Of a DNA stretch of 64,000 bases, positions 57,385-64,000 are shown piece after piece. Under the pieces are notes generated by a model. It saw only the letters and a program-made list of their open reading frames with translations, ran no database searches and had not been told where the DNA came from. The stretch is from Sediminihaliea albiluteola (lineage in GTDB: Bacteria; Pseudomonadota; Gammaproteobacteria; Pseudomonadales; Halieaceae). The stretch covers positions 434,001 to 498,000 of the forward strand of contig NZ_JACFXU010000013.1 of the NCBI RefSeq assembly GCF_014077625.1, in the 5' to 3' direction. A program made the position numbers and the translations under genes. Each line of letters opens with the position of its first letter. Positions within the stretch are counted from its first letter, which is position 1.

Positions 57385-58150
57385 TAAAGACAGTATCAAG
57401 AAAACGCTAATTGTTGCGCTTTCTTTGTGCATCGTGTGCTCGGTGGTGGTATCCACTGCCGCAGTACTGCTCAAGCCAGCACAGGAAATCAACAAGACCC
57501 TTGATCGCAAGCGCAATATTCTGGCAGCCGCTGGTATGTTGGAAGAGGGCGTTTCGGTCGAAGAGCAGTTCGAGAAAGTCGAGACGCGCATTGTTGATCT
57601 GCGCAGCGGAAAGTTCACCGACGAAGTGGACCCCGAGCGTTACGATCAGCGCAAAGCCTCTAAAGACCCTGCTCGCTCGACTAAACTAAGTGTCGAACAG
57701 GATCTAGCAAAAATTAAGCGCCGCGCTGATTTAGCTGAAGTCTACTTGGTTCAAAATGACCAGGGTGGACTGGATAAATTGATCCTGCCCGTCCACGGCT
57801 ATGGTCTGTGGTCCACGCTCTATGGCTTTTTGGCCTTAGAGTCAGATCTCAACACAGTGGCCGGTTTAGGTTTTGCCGAACACGGTGAGACGCCCGGGCT
57901 AGGTGGTGAGGTGGATAACCCCAGCTGGAAAGCTAAGTGGCCTGGTAAGAAAGTGTACCGTGAGGGTGATGTTGAGATTGGCCTGATTAAAGGCACCGTT
58001 GACCCATCTAGCCCAAAGGCTAGCTGGCAGGTTGATGGTTTATCCGGCGCTACACTTACTTCCAAAGGCGTATCCAACCTAGTGCAGTACTGGTTGGGTA
58101 AAGAGGGCTTCCAGCCCTTTATCGAAAACCTGAAGTCCGGGGAGGCCTGA
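57374..58150 (+). CDS. nqrC: Na+-NQR subunit C
   Basis: 258 residues with one N-terminal helix and a periplasmic FMN domain. The covalent flavin threonine is Thr227 in SGATLTSKG. The frame begins further upstream inside nqrB, but the GTG at 57374 with GGAGG 8 bases before it gives the family N-terminus [10 protein letters not shown]. Confidence 0.97.
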   Translation: MSSNKDSIKKTLIVALSLCIVCSVVVSTAAVLLKPAQEINKTLDRKRNILAAAGMLEEGVSVEEQFEKVETRIVDLRSGKFTDEVDPERYDQRKASKDPARSTKLSVEQDLAKIKRRADLAEVYLVQNDQGGLDKLILPVHGYGLWSTLYGFLALESDLNTVAGLGFAEHGETPGLGGEVDNPSWKAKWPGKKVYREGDVEIGLIKGTVDPSSPKASWQVDGLSGATLTSKGVSNLVQYWLGKEGFQPFIENLKSGEA

Positions 58151-58152
58151 TC

Positions 58153-58818
58153 ATGTCGGCAATGAAAGAAACACTGGTTAACCCGATTTTCCGCAATAAC
58201 CCCATTGCGCTGCAAATCTTGGGTATTTGTTCCGCACTGGCGGTAACTACCTCAATGCAAGTTACTGTGGTGATGTGTATTGCACTGACCTTGGTAACTG
58301 CATTTTCAAACTTTTTTATCTCTTTAATTCGTAATTTTATTCCCAGCAGCATCCGCATTATCGTGCAGATGATCATTATCGCCTCTTTGGTGATCGTGGT
58401 TGACCAGGTGCTAAAAGCTTATGCCTACGGCATCAGCAAGCAGCTATCGGTCTTTGTGGGTTTGATTATTACGAACTGTATTGTGATGGGCCGCGCCGAA
58501 GCCTATGCCATGAAGAACCCACCTTTACCGAGCTTTGTCGACGGTGTCGGCAATGGCTTGGGCTATAGCGTGGTACTGCTGGCAGTGGCTTTCTTCCGCG
58601 AATTGCTCGGCGCAGGTAAATTGTTCGGCTATGAAATCCTTCCAGTGGTCACTGAAGGTGGTTTCTACAACCCGAATGGTTTGATGCTGCTAGCTCCTAG
58701 TGCCTTCTTCTTGATCGGCCTGTTCATCTGGGCCCTGCGCAGCTGGGATAAGTCACAAGTGGAAGAGCCCGACTTTAAAATTGCCAACCACGTTAACGTC
58801 GAGGAGGCGGCATCATAA
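58153..58818 (+). CDS. nqrD: Na+-NQR subunit D
   Basis: A 221-residue integral membrane subunit of the RnfA/RnfE-NqrD/E family with six helices. The start [25 protein letters not shown] is highly typical, as is the [12 protein letters not shown] motif whose cysteine helps ligate the membrane iron centre. It follows GGGGAGG, and its stop overlaps the nqrE ATG. Confidence 0.97.
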   Translation: MSAMKETLVNPIFRNNPIALQILGICSALAVTTSMQVTVVMCIALTLVTAFSNFFISLIRNFIPSSIRIIVQMIIIASLVIVVDQVLKAYAYGISKQLSVFVGLIITNCIVMGRAEAYAMKNPPLPSFVDGVGNGLGYSVVLLAVAFFRELLGAGKLFGYEILPVVTEGGFYNPNGLMLLAPSAFFLIGLFIWALRSWDKSQVEEPDFKIANHVNVEEAAS

Positions 58819-59426
58819 TGGAACATTACCTGAGTCTATTTATCCGCGCGGTGTTCATCGAGAACATGGCGCTGGCCTTCTTCCTTGGCATGTGTACGTT
58901 CTTGGCAATTTCCAAGAAAGTTCAGGCTGCTATTGGTTTGGGTATTGCCGTGGTGGTGGTACTGACCATTACCGTGCCGGTCAACAACCTGATCTACAAC
59001 TACTTGTTGGCTGATGGTGCCTTGGCTTGGGCCGGTATGCCAGATGTCGATCTCAGCTTCTTGGGGCTGTTGTCCTACATCGGTGTGATTGCGGCAATTG
59101 TTCAGATCATGGAAATGTTTTTGGATAAATTTGTGCCCGCACTGTATAACGCACTGGGCGTGTTCTTGCCACTGATTACAGTGAACTGCGCGATCTTAGG
59201 TGCTTCGCTGTTCATGGTTGAGCGTGACTATAGCTTTGGTGAAAGTGTGGTATTTGGCGCCGGTGCTGGCGTGGGCTGGGCCTTAGCAATCGTGGCACTG
59301 GCTGGCATCCGCGAGCGCCTGAAGTACTCCGATGTGCCTCATGGTCTGCAGGGCTTGGGCATTACTTTTATCACTGTGGGCCTGATGTCGCTGGGCTTCA
59401 TGTCCTTCGGCGGCATCGATATTTAA
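58818..59426 (+). CDS. nqrE: Na+-NQR subunit E
   Basis: A 202-residue membrane subunit, the inverted-topology partner of NqrD. It starts [21 protein letters not shown] and has the [11 protein letters not shown] motif with the iron-ligating cysteine. GGAGG precedes the ATG, which overlaps the nqrD stop by one base. Confidence 0.97.
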   Translation: MEHYLSLFIRAVFIENMALAFFLGMCTFLAISKKVQAAIGLGIAVVVVLTITVPVNNLIYNYLLADGALAWAGMPDVDLSFLGLLSYIGVIAAIVQIMEMFLDKFVPALYNALGVFLPLITVNCAILGASLFMVERDYSFGESVVFGAGAGVGWALAIVALAGIRERLKYSDVPHGLQGLGITFITVGLMSLGFMSFGGIDI

Positions 59427-59435
59427 GGGATCACT

Positions 59436-60659
59436 ATGGATATGACAATTGTTCTAGGCGTAAGCATGTTCACTGCGATCGTGCTGACGCTGGTAGCCGT
59501 TATCCTCTTTGCCCGTTCACGGCTAGTTAGCACTGGTGACGTGAGCATCGAGATTAACGGTGAAAAAACTATTACCGTCCCAGCCGGTGGTAAACTGCTA
59601 CAGACGCTTTCTGAAACAGGCCTGTTTTTACCTTCTGCTTGTGGCGGTGGCGGTACCTGTGCGCAGTGTAAGTGCATTATTAATGAAGGCGGCGGTTCTA
59701 TGCTGCCAACTGAAGAAGGGCATTTTACTCGTCGCGAAGCCAATGAAGGTTGGCGTCTGAGCTGTCAGACCTCAGTCAAGCAGGACATGAAGATTGAGGT
59801 TCCCGAAGAAGTCTTCGGTGTGAAACAGTGGGAGTGTACCGTTGAGTCCAACCCCAACGTGGCGACCTTTATTAAAGAGCTGACCTTGCGTCTACCAGAA
59901 GGTGAAAACGTCGATTTCCGTGCCGGTGGTTATGTGCAGCTAGAGTGCCCGCCACACGTAGTGAAGTACGAAGACTTTGATATTGAAGAAGAGTACCGTG
60001 GCGACTGGGAGCGCTTTGGCTTCTTTAAAATACAGTCTGAGGTTAAGGAGCCAGTTGTTCGGGCTTACTCCATGGCCAACTACCCAGAAGAGAAGGGTAT
60101 TGTTAAATTCAATATCCGTATCGCGACGCCGCCTCCTGGCAGCGAAGGGATCCCCGCTGGGCAAATGTCTTCTTGGGTTTTCAACCTCAAGCCAGGCGAT
60201 AAGGTAACGGTCTACGGTCCCTTTGGTGACTTCTTCGCTAAAGATACCGATGCCGAGATGGTGTTCATCGGTGGTGGTGCAGGTATGGCCCCGATGCGCT
60301 CGCACCTCTTCGATCAGCTTAAGCGCCTCAATAGTAAGCGTAAAATTTCTTTCTGGTACGGCGCCCGTTCAATGCGCGAAATGTTCTATCAGGATGAATA
60401 CGATAAGTTGGCTGAAGAAAATGACAACTTTGAGTGGCACGTGGCGCTGTCTGATCCCCAGCCAGAAGATAATTGGGATGGTCTGACAGGCTTTATTCAC
60501 AACGTACTCTATGAAGAGTACCTCAAGGACCACCCGGCACCTGAGGACTGTGAGTACTACATGTGTGGGCCTCCGATGATGAACGCTGCGGTGATCCAGA
60601 TGTTAACGGATCTTGGTGTTGAGCCTGAAAATATTATGCTCGATGATTTCGGCGGATAA
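59436..60659 (+). CDS. nqrF: Na+-NQR subunit F (NADH-oxidising)
   Basis: The electron-entry subunit, 407 residues: one N-terminal helix, a [2Fe-2S] ferredoxin domain (Cys69, Cys75, Cys78 in [11 protein letters not shown], fourth Cys in LSCQTS), then FAD- and NADH-binding domains ([30 protein letters not shown]). It is the last nqr structural gene. A strong intrinsic terminator begins 5 bp after its stop. Confidence 0.98.
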   Translation: MDMTIVLGVSMFTAIVLTLVAVILFARSRLVSTGDVSIEINGEKTITVPAGGKLLQTLSETGLFLPSACGGGGTCAQCKCIINEGGGSMLPTEEGHFTRREANEGWRLSCQTSVKQDMKIEVPEEVFGVKQWECTVESNPNVATFIKELTLRLPEGENVDFRAGGYVQLECPPHVVKYEDFDIEEEYRGDWERFGFFKIQSEVKEPVVRAYSMANYPEEKGIVKFNIRIATPPPGSEGIPAGQMSSWVFNLKPGDKVTVYGPFGDFFAKDTDAEMVFIGGGAGMAPMRSHLFDQLKRLNSKRKISFWYGARSMREMFYQDEYDKLAEENDNFEWHVALSDPQPEDNWDGLTGFIHNVLYEEYLKDHPAPEDCEYYMCGPPMMNAAVIQMLTDLGVEPENIMLDDFGG

Positions 60660-61737
60660 GCCTAAAAGCCACTCTTCGGGGTGGCTTTTTTGTATTCTAT
60701 TTGCCTCTTGTGTCTTTCTGCAGGCCTGCAGTGCTGACTCTCAGGACATTGTGCGCCTTGATGGCCACACCATGGGCACCACATGGAGTGTGACTTATCT
60801 GGCAGCTGAAGGTGGCCCATCGCCCGAGACTGTAGAGCGAGAGCTGCAAGCTGCTTTGGATGCGGTTAACGCGAGTATGTCTACCTACCAGGATGACTCG
60901 GAGATCAGCCGCTTTAATCGCCTGCCTGTAGGACAGTGGCAAGCACTTTCTGAGCATTTTTATCGCGTGCTCAGTGAGGCCCTGCGCATCGGCGAACTCA
61001 GCGAGGGTGCTTATGATGTGACCGTAGGCCCGCTGGTCAATCTCTGGGGCTTTGGCCCTGATGGCCCGGTCAATGGTGTGCCAGCGCAAGAAGAGATCGC
61101 GCTACAACTTGCAGCGATCGGCCAGCAGCACTTGCTAGTCGATAAAGATCAGCAGCGGCTCGCTAAGCAGGCGCCCGTCAGTCTTGATTTTTCCTCCATT
61201 GCCAAAGGCTATGGGGTTGATCAATTAGCCAATTATTTATTAACGCAACAAATCAGCGACTTTCTGGTCGAAGTAGGTGGTGAGATGCGTTTGGCTGGCA
61301 ACAGTCCCCGCGGTGACAGCTGGCGGATAGCGGTAGAGCGGCCGGTAGCGGGTGCTCGTGCGCCACAAGTCACCTTGGCGCTCAGCAATATTGCAGTGGC
61401 CACCTCGGGTGACTACCGCAATTATTTTGAGGTCGACGGGCAGCGCTATTCTCACAGTATTGACCCGCGCACAGGCTATCCGGTAGCCCATGACTTGGTG
61501 TCGGTGACTGTTCTCGCTGACAGCGCCTTAGAAGCCGATGCTTGGGCGACAGCACTGGATGTACTGGGTGGCAAGCAAGCGTTGTTGCTGGCTAATGCGC
61601 ACAACTTGGCGGTATATTTGATTCGTAGACAGGGCGATGAATTGATCGCTACTTACAGCGAGGCAATGCTGCCTTATCTACCAGCTAACGAATCTTCTAC
61701 AACTGAGGGGCAGAGTGTCCCCGAGAGGCTCCCATGA
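60643..61737 (+). CDS. apbE: FAD:protein FMN transferase ApbE
   Basis: Attaches FMN to the threonines of NqrB and NqrC from FAD in the periplasm. 364 residues, lipoprotein signal with lipobox LQAC, then [34 protein letters not shown] and [11 protein letters not shown]. The start ATG at 60643 overlaps nqrF by 17 bp; a start at 60613 is also open. Residues of the signal-peptide n-region ([11 protein letters not shown]) are encoded by the terminator hairpin that follows nqrF. The stop overlaps the nqrM ATG. Confidence 0.95.
   Translation: MISADKPKSHSSGWLFCILFASCVFLQACSADSQDIVRLDGHTMGTTWSVTYLAAEGGPSPETVERELQAALDAVNASMSTYQDDSEISRFNRLPVGQWQALSEHFYRVLSEALRIGELSEGAYDVTVGPLVNLWGFGPDGPVNGVPAQEEIALQLAAIGQQHLLVDKDQQRLAKQAPVSLDFSSIAKGYGVDQLANYLLTQQISDFLVEVGGEMRLAGNSPRGDSWRIAVERPVAGARAPQVTLALSNIAVATSGDYRNYFEVDGQRYSHSIDPRTGYPVAHDLVSVTVLADSALEADAWATALDVLGGKQALLLANAHNLAVYLIRRQGDELIATYSEAMLPYLPANESSTTEGQSVPERLP
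60664..60691 (+). terminator. Intrinsic terminator after nqrF, inside the apbE signal-peptide codons
   Basis: An 11-bp stem (AAAAGCCACTC with GGGTGGCTTTT, one G-U pair) with a TTCG tetraloop closed by C-G, followed by a run of six T. This is a canonical rho-independent terminator. It lies entirely within the apbE coding sequence and should reduce apbE-nqrM transcription relative to nqrA-F. Confidence 0.85.
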
Positions 61738-61970
61738 CAGTATTTCTTATCACTGTAGTGATTTTTGCTTTAGTTATCACCGCTATGTCGGTGGGAGTCT
61801 TGGCCGGCCGACAGCCAATTAAAGGCTCCTGCGGCGGTATAGGCGCCACGGGCATTACTCAGTCCTGTGAGATCTGCGGTGGTGACCCCCAGCGCTGTGA
61901 TAGTGAAGAAGCGATGGACAGTAGCGAGCCACAACCAGCCCCACAGTTTTATTCGGCCGACAAGCAATAA
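61734..61970 (+). CDS. nqrM: Na+-NQR maturation protein NqrM (DUF539)
   Basis: A 78-residue protein with one N-terminal helix (FLITVVIFALVITAMSVGVLAG) and clustered cysteines: KGSCGG and SCEICGGD. NqrM is required for assembly of Na+-NQR, by delivery of the iron between NqrD and NqrE. The ATG overlaps the apbE stop (ATGA). Confidence 0.95.
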   Translation: MTVFLITVVIFALVITAMSVGVLAGRQPIKGSCGGIGATGITQSCEICGGDPQRCDSEEAMDSSEPQPAPQFYSADKQ

Positions 61971-62054
61971 GCTCCGCTTTGCTTGCGCTCTCTGTAGCGA
62001 TTCACTGTAAAACGCTATCACGCTGCCACTGGTATTAGATAAGGACGCGAGGCT

Positions 62055-63317
62055 TTGCGCTCAGTTCGGGGCTTACTTGATCATTACGCGCTTTTTGTTG
62101 GGCTGCGCTATAGCTTTAGCCGTAAACGCAATCGTTTCACTAGCTTAATTGCCTTGATGTCGATGCTCGGCATGGTTATCGGCGTGGCCAGTTTGATCAC
62201 TGTACTGTCAGTGATGAACGGCTTTTCAGCTGAGTTGCGCCATCGTATTTTATCCCTTGTGCCACATGGTTATGTCGAGTCAAACGGCCCGGGCATAAGT
62301 GATTGGCGTCAGCTCGCCGCTGATCTTAAGCAGGCGCCTGCTGTGCTAGCTGTATCACCCTATATCAGCGATAAAGTCATATTCGGCGGTCGTCACCTAT
62401 TACGTGGTGGGGTCTTGACTGCCATCGATCCACAAAGTGAAGCAGAAGTTTCACGCATGCCAGAGTCGATCATCCTTGGCTCCCTAGATGAGTTGACTGA
62501 GACGCCGTTCTCCGTCGTGCTTGGAGCCAGTCTCGCTCGAGTACTGGGCGTCGGCCTTGGGGACCGTCTGGAAGTGACCATTCCTCGTCTCACGGTGAGT
62601 CCATTAGGGCTGTTCCCGCGCAGTAAGCGCTTAGTGGTGGTGGCATTGTTCGAAGTGGGTGCTGAGCCTGATTCCTACCAAGCGTATGTATCTTTGCGCA
62701 CTGGTCAAAAGCTCTTTGGCGGCGGTGATCGAGTGGCGGGTTTACAGCTTAAAACTAAGGATTTGTTTAGCGCGCCGCAAACCCTCAATGCACTCGCCAG
62801 CACTCTCCCAGCAGGTCTTAGCGTACGCGATTGGAGCCAGACCCAGGGTTCACTGTTTCGCGCGGTGAAGATGGAAAAGATAATGGTCAGTCTCCTATTG
62901 CTCAGCGTGGTTGCGGTGGCGGCCTTCAATATTGTGTCAACCTTGGTCATGTCGGTGGCTGAAAAGCGTCGAGATATCGCGGTGCTGCGCACCATGGGTG
63001 CAAGAGCAGGTGGTGTGATGGCCATCTTCGTAGCCCATGGCCTTGGCTTGGCGGGTGTGGGTATTGCCTTGGGCTGCGCTGTCGGCGTGCTCTTAGCCAG
63101 TTATATCGCCGAGGTGACTCGTTTCTTTGAGCAATTATTGGGAGTGAAATTGTTCGATCCAAGCGTATATTTCATTAGTGAGTTGCCTTCACAGCTACAG
63201 TGGAGTGATGTTGTGACGGTGGTCTTTGCTTCATTCCTGCTGAGTTTGATCGCTACCTTGTACCCCGCCTGGCGGGCGGCCCACATCGCACCAGCTGAGG
63301 TCTTGCGCTATGAGTGA
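62055..63317 (+). CDS. lolC: Lipoprotein-releasing ABC transporter permease LolC/LolE
   Basis: An inner-membrane permease that hands mature lipoproteins to LolA, 420 residues. One N-terminal helix ([21 protein letters not shown]), a large periplasmic domain, then three C-terminal helices with [19 protein letters not shown], the FtsX/MacB-type contact loop. Start appears to be TTG with GAGG upstream, an unusual start; no better in-frame ATG is near. LolC versus LolE cannot be settled fully, but the position before lolD favours LolC. Confidence 0.92.
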   Translation: MRSVRGLLDHYALFVGLRYSFSRKRNRFTSLIALMSMLGMVIGVASLITVLSVMNGFSAELRHRILSLVPHGYVESNGPGISDWRQLAADLKQAPAVLAVSPYISDKVIFGGRHLLRGGVLTAIDPQSEAEVSRMPESIILGSLDELTETPFSVVLGASLARVLGVGLGDRLEVTIPRLTVSPLGLFPRSKRLVVVALFEVGAEPDSYQAYVSLRTGQKLFGGGDRVAGLQLKTKDLFSAPQTLNALASTLPAGLSVRDWSQTQGSLFRAVKMEKIMVSLLLLSVVAVAAFNIVSTLVMSVAEKRRDIAVLRTMGARAGGVMAIFVAHGLGLAGVGIALGCAVGVLLASYIAEVTRFFEQLLGVKLFDPSVYFISELPSQLQWSDVVTVVFASFLLSLIATLYPAWRAAHIAPAEVLRYE

Positions 63318-63993
63318 AGCGGTGTTGCTGTGTGAGGGACTGAGCCGAGTGTATCGCGACGGCGATCGCAGCGTGCAGGTGCTTGATAATGTGGAGTTTC
63401 ATTTACGCCCGGGCGAGCGAGTGGCCATTATTGGTGCCTCGGGCTCTGGCAAGTCAACCTTGCTCAATCTCTTGGGTGGGCTCGATGAGCCCAGCTCTGG
63501 CCGTGTGGTCATGTCTGGCCAAGATATGGCGCAGCTCTCTGAAGCCGAGCGCTGCCGCCTGCGCAATGAGCGTTTAGGCTTTGTCTATCAGTTTCACCAC
63601 TTGCTGCCTGAATTCGATGCCCGTGAAAATGTGGCTATGCCATTGTTAATTGGCGGCACTAGTCGCAAGCAGGCCCTCGCCAGTGCCGATGCTATGTTAG
63701 AGCGGGTGGGCATGGGGCACCGCCTGAGCCATCGCCCAGGCCAGCTCTCGGGTGGAGAGCGCCAGCGGGTGGCTATTGCTCGCTCCTTGGTGACTCGCCC
63801 CGACTGCGTGCTAATGGATGAACCTACAGGCAACCTCGATCCCAAATCCGCCGAGCAACTCTTAGCCCTTATTGATGAGCTGGGGCAGGAGCGGGCGTCT
63901 TTTGTTGTGGTTACCCATGATCCGGCAATTGCAGCGCGTATGCACCGCACCCTAGAACTACAGCATGGCCGCTTATTGGAGCTGTCCCAGTGA
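63310..63993 (+). CDS. lolD: Lipoprotein-releasing ABC transporter ATPase LolD
   Basis: 227 residues. Walker A is [11 protein letters not shown], the Q loop [12 protein letters not shown] is the LolD-specific form, signature LSGGERQRV, Walker [12 protein letters not shown], and switch His in VVTHD. It powers LolCDE. The ATG overlaps the lolC stop by 8 bp. A GTG overlapping its own stop (63990) could begin a following lolE, cut off by the window end. Confidence 0.97.
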   Translation: MSEAVLLCEGLSRVYRDGDRSVQVLDNVEFHLRPGERVAIIGASGSGKSTLLNLLGGLDEPSSGRVVMSGQDMAQLSEAERCRLRNERLGFVYQFHHLLPEFDARENVAMPLLIGGTSRKQALASADAMLERVGMGHRLSHRPGQLSGGERQRVAIARSLVTRPDCVLMDEPTGNLDPKSAEQLLALIDELGQERASFVVVTHDPAIAARMHRTLELQHGRLLELSQ

Positions 63994-64000
63994 CAAGTGG

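Noticed and set aside
1-64000. CRISPR arrays, restriction systems, toxin-antitoxin or other defence islands.
   Set aside because: No regularly spaced repeats and no recognisable Cas, nuclease, methylase or toxin genes were found.

Overview
The window is about 64 kb of a gammaproteobacterial chromosome with moderate to high G+C. Na+-NQR with its maturation factors, CsiV, the long GAPDH, two LexA boxes ahead of lexA, and a gene order recalling Pseudomonas (ffs-dnaX-ybaB-recR; rnd-ycgL-ycgN; topA-lexA; mtnP/csiV/mfd/gap/nqr/lol) suggest an aerobic aquatic or marine member of the Pseudomonas/Cellvibrio side of the class, for example Spongiibacteraceae. The genus is inference. Most of the window is conserved core genome.

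Layout: 0-9.3 kb holds acnB, a DUF1289 gene with miaE, ppiB-lpxH, glnS-cysS and folD. At 9.5-9.9 kb is a Pro-His-Arg tRNA cluster behind a strong promoter with a GC-rich discriminator. At 9.9-12.97 kb is a 3.1 kb accessory segment bounded by a 29-bp direct repeat of the tRNA-Arg 3' end. It carries a decayed ISL3-type transposase, an orphan gene and a ketosteroid-dehydrogenase-like flavoprotein, with no integrase. A Cache-GGDEF diguanylate cyclase and a carboxylesterase follow.

15.4-21.8 kb is a copper-resistance block: P1B ATPase, membrane cupredoxin, small Cys/His-rich exported protein, DUF411 lipoprotein, Tat-exported multicopper oxidase CopA and outer-membrane CopB. Together they would pump Cu(I) out of the cytoplasm, then oxidise and bind it in the periplasm. 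No copper regulator is in view. A PQQ-type sugar dehydrogenase lipoprotein and a membrane-fusion/RND/pseudouridine-synthase operon follow.

28.2-37.2 kb starts with the SRP RNA and runs through dnaX-ybaB-recR, rnd-ycgL-ycgN and a membrane protein/VWA/MoxR/VWA module. dnaX carries an A_AAA_AAG slippery site with a -1 frame stop two codons later, the arrangement that makes the gamma subunit in E. coli. 37-49 kb has an IclR regulator with a TrmH methylase, a glutaredoxin, UspA, topA, lexA (two perfect SOS boxes), gcvT, an MscS channel and a methylthio-nucleoside phosphorylase.

48.4-64 kb has csiV-mfd, a long GAPDH, and nqrABCDEF-apbE-nqrM. ApbE flavinylates NqrB/NqrC and NqrM supplies the iron centre. 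lolC-lolD close the window. A textbook intrinsic terminator lies directly after the nqrF stop yet inside the apbE signal-peptide coding sequence. The least ordinary items are the tRNA-bounded segment, the dual-coded terminator, the dnaX frameshift cassette and the MoxR/VWA module. I found no CRISPR array and no recognisable defence system.
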